NCBI GenBank assembly: GCA_963796155.1
Contig: CAWCKT010000003.1
Location: 48,833-112,832 of the forward strand
Source: AP-15 sp963796155
Lineage (GTDB): Bacteria > Pseudomonadota > Alphaproteobacteria > ATCC43930 > CGMCC-115725
DNA: 64,000 nucleotides
Reading direction: 5' to 3'
Made by a program: the position numbers and the translations under genes. Under the pieces are notes generated by a model. The model had not been told where the DNA came from, made no database searches, and worked only from the letters and a program-made list of their open reading frames with translations. Of this stretch, positions 8,186 to 17,157 are shown piece after piece; the first letter of the stretch is position 1; every line of letters starts with the position of its first letter.

Positions 8186-9775
8186 TCAGTAGACGTCCTT
8201 CTGATAGCGGCCCTCGCCGGTGAGCCGGGCGAGATAGGCCTTGGCGGCCGCCGGTTGCATCCGGCCTTCCTTGGCGACGATGTAGGCAAGCCCCTGATCG
8301 ACATCGCGGGCCATACGCAGGGCATCCCCGCAGACATAGAGATGCGCGCCGTCCTCGAGCCACGCCCAAAGCTCGCCCGCGTGTTCGAGCAGGCGGTGCT
8401 GGACATAGATCTTGTGTTCCTGGTCGCGCGAAAAGGCAGTGTCGAGCCGGGTCAGCAGCCCGTCGCGGTGGTACGCGGTCAACTCGTCCTCGAAGAAGAA
8501 ATCGCTGTGCCGATGCGGGTTCCCGAAAAACAGCCAGTTGCGGCCGCGCGCGCCGATCGCCTGCCGCTCTTGCAGGAAGGCGCGGAACGGGGCGATGCCG
8601 GTGCCGGGCCCGATCATGATGACAGGCGCGTCGGGCCTGGCGAGGTGGAAGGCTTCGGCGGGATGGACGTAGACCGACACATTCTCCCCCGGGGCGACGC
8701 GATCGCACAGAAAGGTGGAGGCGACGCCGCTGCGCCGGCGGGAGCGCTTCTCGTAGCGCACTGCGGCGACGGTCAGATGAACCTCGCCGGCGGCGTGCTT
8801 TGGCGAAGAGGCGATCGAATAGAGACGCGGCCGCAAGGGATCCAGCGCCGAGATCAGCTCGGACAGGGGCGGGCGCGCCGACCGGAAGGTCTCGAGCAGG
8901 TCGAGCAGGTCGGCATCGTCCGGGCCGGCGCCGGGATAACCCTCGGCGATGGCCTGCAAGATGCGCGATTCGTCGATGTCGAGCGCGCGCGAGGCCAATA
9001 CCTCGATAGCCTGGTCGGACGGGCGTCGGAGCTCAACGCACTCGCTGAGGGCCTCGATCAGCGGCCGTTCGATGCCGTCAGGCGACAATACCGGTGTGTC
9101 CGACCGGACGCCGAGGCAGGTAATGATCGCGCTAACCAGGTCGGGACAGTTGCGCGCGACAACACCGAGGCTGTCGCCAACCCGATAGCCCTCGGAGCCG
9201 AGGTTGGCGTCGAGCACGACCAGCCGCGTATCCTTTTCCGTGCCGGCGCGATTGAGCCTTTGCGCCGCGCGCAACCGGGCCGAAAAGCGTTCGCCCGGCG
9301 CTCTGGCCGCAGATGGCCTGGCGGGGGGCGCAGTGATGGCGACGGGAGCCGCCGGTATCTCCGACCGCTCTTCCCCTAGCATGCCCAGTTCGGCCACCAG
9401 CGCCTTCAGCTTGCGCGAGGTCGCTTTGCCGCCGGGCACACAGCGGCTGAGGCTGGTCTCGGCGCCGGACGCGATCGCCTCGGCGTAGGTCTTGCACAAA
9501 TACCCGCATTGCCCGCAATCGGTCTGCGCCATCGCCGCCATCAATACCCGTTCGGGGCGCCTTCCGGCGGCGAGCGCGACCCGCTCGTCGAGCGGCATCC
9601 CCGGGTCGTGCCACGGAAAATCCTCCGGCTCTCGCGCTGCTGCGGGGGCCTCGGTGGTTCCGGCAGCGACGCGCTCGCCGTTGCCGAAGAGGCCGGCGAG
9701 AAAGCCGTCGAGCCAGGCACGCTGCAGCGGCGAGAACGGCGCATTCTCGGGCAAAGAAGGCGCGATGAAGCCCAT
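8186..9775 (-). CDS. CysJ-type FAD/NADPH flavoprotein reductase with an N-terminal Cys cluster
   Basis: A 529-residue electron-transfer subunit with the FAD/NADPH module of CysJ/cytochrome-P450 reductase but no flavodoxin domain. The FAD motif RLYSIASSPK is near residue 290, the NADPH motif GPGTGIAPFRAF near 385, and the protein ends VY as family members do. In place of flavodoxin it carries a cysteine group, CGQCGYLC (about 90) followed by SRCVPGG (about 108), that could hold a 4Fe-4S cluster. Its stop is 68 bases before nirC, and its start is one base from the reductase stop, so it is coupled to the siroheme enzyme at 9777 and should supply it with electrons from NADPH. The N-terminal QRAWLDGFLAGLF resembles the start of that partner. 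Confidence 0.9.
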   Translation of the reverse strand: MGFIAPSLPENAPFSPLQRAWLDGFLAGLFGNGERVAAGTTEAPAAAREPEDFPWHDPGMPLDERVALAAGRRPERVLMAAMAQTDCGQCGYLCKTYAEAIASGAETSLSRCVPGGKATSRKLKALVAELGMLGEERSEIPAAPVAITAPPARPSAARAPGERFSARLRAAQRLNRAGTEKDTRLVVLDANLGSEGYRVGDSLGVVARNCPDLVSAIITCLGVRSDTPVLSPDGIERPLIEALSECVELRRPSDQAIEVLASRALDIDESRILQAIAEGYPGAGPDDADLLDLLETFRSARPPLSELISALDPLRPRLYSIASSPKHAAGEVHLTVAAVRYEKRSRRRSGVASTFLCDRVAPGENVSVYVHPAEAFHLARPDAPVIMIGPGTGIAPFRAFLQERQAIGARGRNWLFFGNPHRHSDFFFEDELTAYHRDGLLTRLDTAFSRDQEHKIYVQHRLLEHAGELWAWLEDGAHLYVCGDALRMARDVDQGLAYIVAKEGRMQPAAAKAYLARLTGEGRYQKDVY

Positions 9776-9776
9776 C

Positions 9777-11582
9777 TCAGTCCTCGACCCGGGTATCCCC
9801 GGCGAACAGGCGCCTTAGCTCATCGATGCTGTGCCGGTTGGTGAAGGCATGAAAGGTTTCGCCGGCGCAGCGGCGGGCGAGAAACGTCCGCAAGATCACC
9901 TCGATGCGGCGCGGCACCTCGCCGGCCGGGATCGATTGATAAATCTCGCGGGCGAGCGACAAGTCGGCGCCGCTGCCGCCGCCGACCACCAGATGATAGC
10001 CCTCGCATTCGTTGTCGCCGCCGAGATCGACCTTGGTCGCCAGCAATCCGATATCGCCGACATAATGCTGGGCGCAGGAATTGGGGCAGCCGGTCAGATG
10101 AATGTTGATCGGCTGGTCGAGGTCGATCCGCGGATCGAGGTAGTCGGCGATGTCGAGCGCATGCCGTTTGGTGTCGCTGAGCGAGAATTTGCACCCGGCA
10201 TTGCCGGTGCAGGCGATGAGGCCGGCGCGCACCGCGCTCGCCGTTGTGCCGAGGCCGAGCGCTTGGATCTCGGCGACGGCATTGCGCACTTCATTATCCG
10301 GGATATCGGAGAGCAGCAGGTTCTGCCACACCGTCAGGCGCAGAGTGGAGGAGCCGCGGCGCTCGGCGATCGCGGCGAGGCCGCGCAATTGCGCCACCGT
10401 CACGCGGCCGGCCGGCAACACCACGCCGATATAGGCGAGACCCGGCTGGGCCTGCACGTGCACGCCGATATGGCCCTGGCGGACGATCGGACCACGCTTC
10501 TCGCCGATCTCGGCCGGGGCGAACCGCCAGGCAAACGGCAGATGTTGCGCTGCTTCATCGATGACCTTCCTGATACCCCAGCGCTCGATCAGGTACTTGA
10601 GTCGCGCCCGCTTGCGGTCGGTGCGGTCGCCGTGATCGATGAAGACGCGCAGGATCGCCGCGGCCGCGGCGACCACCTCCGACGGTTCGAGGAGCACGCC
10701 GGCGTCGCTGGCGAAGCTGCCGTGCCCGGTCAGGCCGCCGAGCATCATGCGGAAATAGACGCCTTCCGGCACCCCCTTCCCGACCGCGACCCGCACCGCG
10801 GCGAAGCCGATGTCGTTGGTGTCTTCGAGAACACCGATCGTCCCGCCGCCGTCGAAGGCGATGTTGAATTTGCGCGGCAGGCCGTAGAGCTCGCGATGGT
10901 TCAGGATATGATGGTAGAGGGCGCGGGTCAGCGGCCGCGTGTCGATCAATTCCTGCGGGTCGATGCCGGCGGTCGGGCTGCCGGTCAGGTTGCGGATGTT
11001 GTCGGCGCCGGCGCCACGCGAGGTCAGGCCCAGTTCATCGACCGCGGTCAGCACATCGATCGGATGAGCCGCGCCGATCTCGCGGATCTGCAGATTGGCG
11101 CGCGTCGTGATGTCGACATAGCCGCCGCCGTAACGCTCGGCGATGTCGGCGATCCCCAGCGCCTGAGCCGCCGACACGATCCCACCCGGCAGGCGCAACC
11201 GCAGCATAAAGGCGTCCTGGTTCGGCGCGACATAGAAGAGGCCGTGAAATTTGTGGCGGAAAACGTCGAGCCCGGTCGGAAAGCGGCCGGCGGCCGCGTT
11301 CGCCGCCATCTCGTCCCACATGTCGAAGGGGTGTTTCTCGCGCTTAGCCAGCTCTTCCGGCGCCAGCGTGCCGCCGGCCACGATCGCTCGATCCTGCGCC
11401 GCTATATGAACATAATTCGGATCGTTTTGCTCATCGCTAACAGCGATGCCGCTGCCTTGCCCGTTATCTTGAGTATCTGCCGAGAGCGTGGGCGTTCCGA
11501 TGCCGCGTTTTTTGGCAATCCCGGCAAGAAATCCTTCAAGATACTGTTTCTGCTCGTCGGTAAAACCTGGGTCGTGCGGCAT
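9777..11582 (-). CDS. nirA: Siroheme nitrite/sulfite reductase (NirA-like)
   Basis: A 601-residue siroheme- and 4Fe-4S-dependent reductase that carries out six-electron reduction of nitrite to ammonia (or sulfite to sulfide). Two ferredoxin-like halves and two siroheme-binding halves are recognisable. The cluster ligands are CTGNAGC (about residue 455) and CPNSC (about 500). The substrate-facing part TTRANLQIREIG is near 165. The flavoprotein follows one base after the stop and nirC ends the operon, so nitrite assimilation is the most likely role; the family also contains sulfite reductases. The N-terminal 100 residues are extra compared with plant-type NirA and begin with QKQYLEGFLAGIAKK, a motif repeated in the flavoprotein. 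Confidence 0.9.
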   Translation of the reverse strand: MPHDPGFTDEQKQYLEGFLAGIAKKRGIGTPTLSADTQDNGQGSGIAVSDEQNDPNYVHIAAQDRAIVAGGTLAPEELAKREKHPFDMWDEMAANAAAGRFPTGLDVFRHKFHGLFYVAPNQDAFMLRLRLPGGIVSAAQALGIADIAERYGGGYVDITTRANLQIREIGAAHPIDVLTAVDELGLTSRGAGADNIRNLTGSPTAGIDPQELIDTRPLTRALYHHILNHRELYGLPRKFNIAFDGGGTIGVLEDTNDIGFAAVRVAVGKGVPEGVYFRMMLGGLTGHGSFASDAGVLLEPSEVVAAAAAILRVFIDHGDRTDRKRARLKYLIERWGIRKVIDEAAQHLPFAWRFAPAEIGEKRGPIVRQGHIGVHVQAQPGLAYIGVVLPAGRVTVAQLRGLAAIAERRGSSTLRLTVWQNLLLSDIPDNEVRNAVAEIQALGLGTTASAVRAGLIACTGNAGCKFSLSDTKRHALDIADYLDPRIDLDQPINIHLTGCPNSCAQHYVGDIGLLATKVDLGGDNECEGYHLVVGGGSGADLSLAREIYQSIPAGEVPRRIEVILRTFLARRCAGETFHAFTNRHSIDELRRLFAGDTRVED

Positions 11583-11604
11583 TGGCCTGTTTGACTGCGA
11601 ATTG

Positions 11605-11621
11605 TGCTGTACAGTGCAGCA
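11605..11621. promoter_or_regulatory. Inverted repeat upstream of the nirA operon
   Basis: TGCTG - 7 bases - CAGCA, containing the eight-base palindrome CTGTACAG, lies 23-39 bases upstream of the nirA start codon. Its position suits an operator or leader hairpin. No regulator was identified and no -35/-10 pair could be called with confidence. Confidence 0.3.
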
Positions 11622-11883
11622 AACATCATGCCAAATCCGCTGGGTATCGCGTTATCAGGCATATCACAGCCAGAAACTATGGTCATGTGGCGCGGATCAT
11701 GTTCGAGCGAGCCTGTATTCGATCTCGACATGGCATTCGCTCAAGAACGATGGCGGGTATTCGCGCGGTACAGTCGGTTGAAGGGCGAAAAGAAAGCTTC
11801 AACACTGTTACAGGGCATCGCCGCGAACTTGCACAGCCTAGCGGTCGTAACCAAACTGATGACTCCCCTGTCGCGCCTGACTT
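11622..11883. other. Gene-free interval upstream of nirA
   Basis: Only short, unsupported open frames occur here on either strand. It probably holds the promoter of the leftward nitrite operon. No recognisable RNA gene or terminator was found. Confidence 0.4.
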
Positions 11884-11961
11884 CGAGATTGCTTCGTCGC
11901 TCCGCTCCTCGTAATGACATTCATTTTGACGGGTCATTGCGAGCGAAGCGAAGCAATCTCG
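11884..11961. repeat. Dispersed palindromic repeat, family A copy 1
   Basis: Two inverted arms of the type GAGATTGCTTCG...AATGAC and GTCATTGCGAGCGAAGC enclose about 13 bases. The same element recurs at 44198-44273 and 52191-52279. It is a REP-like extragenic palindrome. Here its right edge touches the nirC fragment. Confidence 0.85.
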
Positions 11962-11962
11962 G

Positions 11963-12094
11963 CGCCGCGGCTGGGGTAAGCGACGCTGCCCAATAGCCGA
12001 GCCCCACGATCTGGCGCTCGCCATCACATTGCCGATCGTCACCCACGGCAGGTTCCATCCTAGCCCGGAGAGCGACACGGTCGCCGGGTGCTCG
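11963..12094 (-). pseudogene. Duplicated 3' fragment of nirC
   Basis: About 130 bases match the 3' end of the intact nirC (7340-7470) at roughly 85-90 percent by eye. They cover the codons for ATVSLSGLGWNL, VTIGN and LGYWAAS. Small indels (for example in the segment matching AGAGIMGLG) break the frame and no start is present, so it cannot be a working gene. It abuts palindromic repeat A1 on one side and unrelated sequence on the other, which suggests a recombination scar. It lies 380 bases beyond the start of the nirA operon while its parent lies at the operon's end. Confidence 0.85.
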
Positions 12095-12164
12095 CCCCCG
12101 GATTCCCGCTCTCGCCCGCGGGGCACGCCCGTGGGCCGAAGGCGCATGGTCTGACGAAAGAGGT

Positions 12165-12600
12165 TCACTCGACCTTTTCGAATTTTTGCAAGGAGCGCAG
12201 GTCGGCGGGGTGGGTTGGCCCGGATAGATCTGCGGCCACGCAGTCCAGGAGACCTCGCCGACATCGATGTCGCCATGCCGGTCGACGGCGAGCCCATGCG
12301 GCGCCAGGAACTTGCCGAGCTCGGTGCCGGCTGGCGTGTCGCCGCGGCCGATCAACCTGCCCTCGTGGTGGACGATGCTGACCCGCGGCCCGAGATTGGG
12401 AATGTCGCGGCTGACTGCGGCGGCCGGGCCGACCTCGCCGATGTAGCAGATCGGCCGACGGCCATGGGGCATGTAGAGCCCGCACGGGCGGTGCAGGTTC
12501 TTCCACTGTGTCTCGTATTTGCCGTTGCCGTCGAACACCTGGATCCGGTGGTTCTCGCGGTCGGGGACACCGGCAGGTCTGCTGGCAAACAGCACAGATG
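12165..12600 (-). pseudogene. C-terminal part of a broken NHL/beta-propeller (amidating-lyase-like) gene
   Basis: The minus strand encodes the C-terminal half of a peptidyl-alpha-hydroxyglycine amidating-lyase-like propeller protein: DRENHRIQVFDGNGKYETQW, GPRVSIVHHEGRLIG, GKFLAPHGLAVDRHGDI and SWTAWPQ. After SWTAWPQIYPGQPTPP the frame shifts; the normal ending LRSLQKFEKVE is found in another frame and stops at 12165. Homology ends abruptly near 12580. The matching N-terminal start (MIVGSGRFKYRVNAEW) lies 300 bases further at 12900-12969, so one gene has been interrupted and its middle lost. The family is periplasmic or cytosolic with no agreed bacterial function. Confidence 0.8.
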
Positions 12601-12642
12601 CGGACCTGCGCGCCGCGCCGGTTGTCACGGATCGCATTTAGC

Positions 12643-12866
12643 TTTGACAAATTGGATATTGTGTGCTATTTACGCAACATCGACCAACGCAAGGCGCCTC
12701 TGGCGATGCAGTCTTTGCCGGTTTAGAGCGAGCCGGCGCTCGGCTGCCCGCTGTTTTCGGCTTCGCCGGATCGCGGATTCTCCAGGTTTTCCGCGGGGGA
12801 GATGTTAACGTTCGCTGATAATTTCCTGCAGAAACAGCAAAAACAGCGAGACCGCCGGTTCGCCGT
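12643..12866 (+). repeat. Dispersed DUF5681-gene leader module, copy 1 (decayed)
   Basis: This stretch matches, in the same order, the promoter, leader and first codons of the DUF5681 gene at 51131-51310. The shared parts are TTGACAAATTG, a CCCGCTGTT block (about 12748), TTTCCGCGG-GGA-GTTAA, then TTTCCTGCAGAAACAGCAAA and CAGCG. The position of the start codon reads ACG instead of ATG, and the DUF5681 body is absent. A third copy lies at 30908-31138. The copy sits inside the broken beta-propeller gene, opposite in orientation, and probably arrived with the event that broke it. Confidence 0.8.
12644..12672 (+). promoter_or_regulatory. Sigma-70-type promoter in leader module copy 1
   Basis: TTGACA at 12644-12649, 17-base spacer, TATTTA at 12667-12672. 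The -35 is a perfect consensus and is shared with the two other leader copies. It would fire rightward, toward the remains of the module and the amidohydrolase at 13064. Confidence 0.55.
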
Positions 12867-12899
12867 CGACGGCGGCTGGTGGGCGGGTAGTGGCGCGCC

Positions 12900-12969
12900 G
12901 GGCGCCAAACTGGCAATTCGCCCACTCGGCATTGACGCGGTACTTGAACCGGCCGCTTCCGACGATCAT
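12900..12969 (-). pseudogene. N-terminal remnant of the broken beta-propeller gene
   Basis: ATG 12969 on the minus strand opens MIVGSGRFKYRVNAEWA, the usual beginning of amidating-lyase-like NHL proteins. Recognisable similarity fades after about 22 codons. It is the missing start of the fragment at 12165-12600; the leader module at 12643-12866 lies between the two pieces. Confidence 0.65.
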
Positions 12970-13063
12970 CGCAGGCTCTCCCGCCAAAGATTGTTCGGCA
13001 AATGCCCTCTCACTATGCTGTCGTGCGGAGCCGAGGAAAATCAACACAAACCTAGGAAAAGTC

Positions 13064-14083
13064 ATGCCCTACGGAGGAAACGACTGGCTGGCGCTGACCC
13101 ACGAAGCAACGTTGGAACCGGAGCTTCCGATCTGCGATCCACATCATCACTTCTGGGACTTTCGCTCCGAGCGCGTCCCCTATCAGCGCTATCTGCTGCA
13201 CGAGCTCATTGCTGATGTCGGCTGCGGCCACGACGTGCGTTCGACCGTGTTCATCGAGGCAAGAGCCATGTACCGCCCTGACGGGCCGGAGGAGCTGCGC
13301 CCGGTCGGCGAGGTCGAGTTCGTCCAGGGGTTGGCCGCCGCCAGCGCCAGCGGCGTCTACGGCCCCTGCCGAGCGGCGGCGGCGATCGTCGGTCGCGCGG
13401 ACCTTAAGCTTGGAGACCGAGTCGAGCCGGTGCTCGAGGCGCTGCGAGCGGCGAGCCCCAACCGGTTTCGCGGCATCCGCCATACGGTCACCTGGGACCC
13501 GAATCCTGAGATCGAAAGCCGCGAAAAGGAGGGGGTGCTCGCCACTCCGGAATACCGCGCGGGCGCTCGCGTGCTGGCGCGGATGGACCTGTCGCTCGAC
13601 ACCGGGCTGTGCTTCCCGCAATTGCCCGAGCTGGCGGCCTTTGCCAAGGCGCTACCCGATATGACGATCATCTTGAACCATCTCGGGGGCTTGACGCGGG
13701 TCGGCCCTTACGCCAACCGCGACGACGAGGTGCTGGCCGCCTGGCGGAGCGGCATCGCCGCGCTGGCGCCCTGTCCCAACGTCAACCTCAAGCTCGGCGG
13801 CATCGGCATGCCGCGGCTCGGCTTCGACTGGCATACTCGGACGAAGCCCATCGGCTCCGAAGAGCTGGCGACGTCGATGGCCCCGTTGATGACCTACTGC
13901 ATCGAGCAGTTCGGCCCGGAGCGGTGCATGTTCGAGAGCAATTTCCCGGTCGACAAGGTGTCGTTCTCCCACCACGTCCTGTTCAACGCCTTCAAGCGGT
14001 TTTCAAAGAGTTACTCGGCCTCCGAGCGCGCCTCCTTGTTCCATGACACGGCGGTTCGGGCTTACCGGATCGGCACCGGCTAG
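13064..14083 (+). CDS. Amidohydrolase family protein (COG3618-type)
   Basis: A 339-residue TIM-barrel metal-dependent hydrolase. The opening motif CDPHHHFWDFR (residues 24-34) carries the HxH metal ligands typical of 2-pyrone-4,6-dicarboxylate lactonase-like amidohydrolases. Further features are VFIEARAMY, ILNHLGG (about 205) with the next histidine, and MFESNFPVDK (about 285), which corresponds to the catalytic-aspartate loop but reads ESNFP rather than GSDWP, so glutamate/serine replace the usual residues. ATG 13064 is used; the frame continues to 12890 through pseudogene sequence. It stands alone between pseudogenes and a convergent lipase gene. The substrate is unknown, with lactones or carboxylate esters likely. 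Confidence 0.85.
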   Translation: MPYGGNDWLALTHEATLEPELPICDPHHHFWDFRSERVPYQRYLLHELIADVGCGHDVRSTVFIEARAMYRPDGPEELRPVGEVEFVQGLAAASASGVYGPCRAAAAIVGRADLKLGDRVEPVLEALRAASPNRFRGIRHTVTWDPNPEIESREKEGVLATPEYRAGARVLARMDLSLDTGLCFPQLPELAAFAKALPDMTIILNHLGGLTRVGPYANRDDEVLAAWRSGIAALAPCPNVNLKLGGIGMPRLGFDWHTRTKPIGSEELATSMAPLMTYCIEQFGPERCMFESNFPVDKVSFSHHVLFNAFKRFSKSYSASERASLFHDTAVRAYRIGTG

Positions 14084-14145
14084 CGGAGTGCTGGCTACGG
14101 GACGCGCTGTAAGTTGGCGAGGTCGAGGCGGAACACCGGCTCGGG

Positions 14146-15150
14146 TCAGGGTCGCCGGCGACCCGGGCCGGTCGGGGCGACACGCTGATCGATGAACCGG
14201 TCGATCGCAGCAAGCCAGGAGTCGCGAATCGCGTCCCGCTCAAGGAAGGGTTCGTGCTTAGAATCCGGGAAGTCGACCAGGGTGCAGTCGGGCAGTAGCC
14301 GGGCAGCCCGCCGATGCGCCTCGGGGCGTAAAAAGATCTCGAGCCCTGCACTGGCGAGCAAGATCGGGGTGTCGATCCCGGCGAGAAACTTTTCCCGGGT
14401 GATTCGCGCGGCGCAGCGGAGCGCCGCGTCGAGCCAGCCATAGGTCGGTTCGTCGCAGCGCAGCGCGGCATGCGTCAAAAACCAGGCGTATTGCAGGCGA
14501 CAGCGTTCCGGGTCATTCGAGACGCGGCTGCGCTCGGGCGACGGGATGCGATCGGGACTCCAGCGCCTCGCTCCAGGAACAAAACACATGCCGAGGCCGG
14601 ACACCCGCGCGGCGCCGGTGACGCAGCGCACGAGAGCGGGCGGCAGGCCACCGGTGCGGATCCCGAGCATCGGTGCCGAGAGGATCGCCGCGTCGAACAG
14701 GCCGGGGTAACGGCGCAGGCAGAGCAGCGCGATCGCTCCGCCCATCGAGTGCGCGATCAACAGGCGCGGCCGGCGCGCCGCGGGCAACGCCTGGGCGAAC
14801 GACGCGAGCTCCTCCGCATCGCGCTCGAAGCGCCGGGGACGCGGACGGCTCGGTCGACCCCTGGGGCGCTCGGAGCCGCCCTGCCCGCGCCAATCCATGC
14901 ACCACACCGAAAGGCCGCGGGCGGCGAGATCGCCGATCGTCTCGAAATATTTCTCGATGCACTCGGAAAAGCCGCCGACCATCACGCAGTCCGCGCGGGG
15001 CTTCTCGGCCGGCAAGTGACCCCAGCGCAGCAGCGCTCCATCCGCCGCGGCGAAACTGCCCCAGACGAAGCCAGGCGGCTCGAGGAACCTCGCCGGCAGA
15101 GGGGGAATACTTGCCGCGCGGTCGACAAACTGAAGGGTCCCGGCCTTCAT
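14146..15150 (-). CDS. Lysophospholipase/monoacylglycerol lipase-like alpha/beta hydrolase
   Basis: A 334-residue serine hydrolase of the PldB/Hydrolase_4 group. Motifs are CMDWRGQGGSERPRG (about residue 100), the nucleophile elbow IAHSMGGA (about 140), an acid region near FLAGIDTPILLASAG and the histidine in FPDSKHEPFLE (about 300). It should act on lysophospholipids or monoacylglycerols in the cytoplasm. ATG 15150 is chosen because the open frame further upstream overlaps the adenylyltransferase gene and encodes low-complexity Arg-rich sequence. It lies downstream of moeB with a 170-base gap, so it may or may not share that transcript. Confidence 0.85.
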   Translation of the reverse strand: MKAGTLQFVDRAASIPPLPARFLEPPGFVWGSFAAADGALLRWGHLPAEKPRADCVMVGGFSECIEKYFETIGDLAARGLSVWCMDWRGQGGSERPRGRPSRPRPRRFERDAEELASFAQALPAARRPRLLIAHSMGGAIALLCLRRYPGLFDAAILSAPMLGIRTGGLPPALVRCVTGAARVSGLGMCFVPGARRWSPDRIPSPERSRVSNDPERCRLQYAWFLTHAALRCDEPTYGWLDAALRCAARITREKFLAGIDTPILLASAGLEIFLRPEAHRRAARLLPDCTLVDFPDSKHEPFLERDAIRDSWLAAIDRFIDQRVAPTGPGRRRP

Positions 15151-15320
15151 CCGACGACGCGAAGCCTTTGTTTGGCCTTCGCGGCTGGTGATCTGTTGCC
15201 TGAGTGTCAAAACTTCGTGCCAGCGGGAGAATTTGATGCCCGACAGAGTACCCAAATATCTGATAGAGAGTTCCTTTTCGACTCCGGCCGCCGCTGCGAA
15301 GCTATTTTTCTCCCTCGGTA

Positions 15321-16145
15321 TCAGAGAGGATTCGGGGCTCGGCCGGTTGAGGATCTCCTCTCCGCTACCGTGTTGCGGCAAAGGCGTGCGATGCTGCAGG
15401 TCGGGCATTCCGGATCCTTGCCGATCCGGATCGAGTGAAAGCGGGCGCGCAACGCGTCGTAGATCAGGAGCGTGCCGTCGAGGCTGTCGCCGAGCCCGAG
15501 CAGCTCCTTTAGCACCTCGACCGCCTGCAGCGTGCCGAGCACGCCGGCGACGGCGCCGAGGATGCCGGCGGTCTCGCAGCGCGGCACGAGGTCGGGAGGC
15601 GGCGGCTCGCGAAAGAGACATCGATAGCAGGGGTGGCCTGCACCGAGGTAGGGCCGGAAGGTCGAGATCTGGCCCTCGAACGGCGACAGGGCCGCCGCCA
15701 CCAAGGGTTTTTCGAGGTGGAAGCAGAGATCGGTCAGGAGATACCGGGTGGCGAAATTGTCGCTGCCGTCGGCAACAAGGTCGTAGCCGCCGATCATGGT
15801 CTCGGCATTCTCCGGGCCGAGCCGTACGGGATGGGTCTCGATCCGCACCCCCGGATTGATCGCGGCCAGTGTCGCGCGCGCGCTTTCGACCTTGAGCGCG
15901 CCGACGCGCTCGGTCGCATGGACAATCTGGCGCTGCAGATTGGTCAGGTCGACCCGGTCGGGATCGGTGATCCCGATCGTCCCGACCCCGGCGGCCGCGA
16001 GATAGAGCAGCATCGGCGAGCCGAGACCGCCCGCGCCGACGACGAGGACGCGCGATTGGAGGAGCCTCAGCTGGCCCTCCTCGCCGACCTCGTCAAGGAT
16101 CAGGTGGCGCGCGTAGCGCTCAAATTGCTCTTCGCTCAGCTCCAT
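15321..16145 (-). CDS. moeB: HesA/MoeB/ThiF-family adenylyltransferase
   Basis: A 274-residue E1-like enzyme that adenylates the C-terminus of a small sulfur-carrier protein (MoaD or ThiS type). Visible features are the nucleotide-binding GAGGLGSPMLLYLAAAGVG (about residues 37-55), R and K residues of the NLQRQIVH motif, the YDLVADGSDNFATR aspartate (about 125), the cysteine motif PRCETAG (about 185), and two zinc-binding pairs CYRC and CPTC. The gene starts five bases after cysK ends, so the two are co-transcribed, linking it to sulfur transfer. Either molybdopterin or thiamine/cysteine biosynthesis is possible. Confidence 0.88.
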   Translation of the reverse strand: MELSEEQFERYARHLILDEVGEEGQLRLLQSRVLVVGAGGLGSPMLLYLAAAGVGTIGITDPDRVDLTNLQRQIVHATERVGALKVESARATLAAINPGVRIETHPVRLGPENAETMIGGYDLVADGSDNFATRYLLTDLCFHLEKPLVAAALSPFEGQISTFRPYLGAGHPCYRCLFREPPPPDLVPRCETAGILGAVAGVLGTLQAVEVLKELLGLGDSLDGTLLIYDALRARFHSIRIGKDPECPTCSIARLCRNTVAERRSSTGRAPNPL

Positions 16146-16150
16146 TGGTC

Positions 16151-17128
<978 letters not shown>

Positions 17129-17157
17129 CCAGTCCCTCCTACTCTCTCCTACTCCGA

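Noticed and set aside
9831..11594. 587-codon open frame opposite nirA
   Set aside because: Shadow frame; the minus strand has the siroheme and Fe-S motifs.
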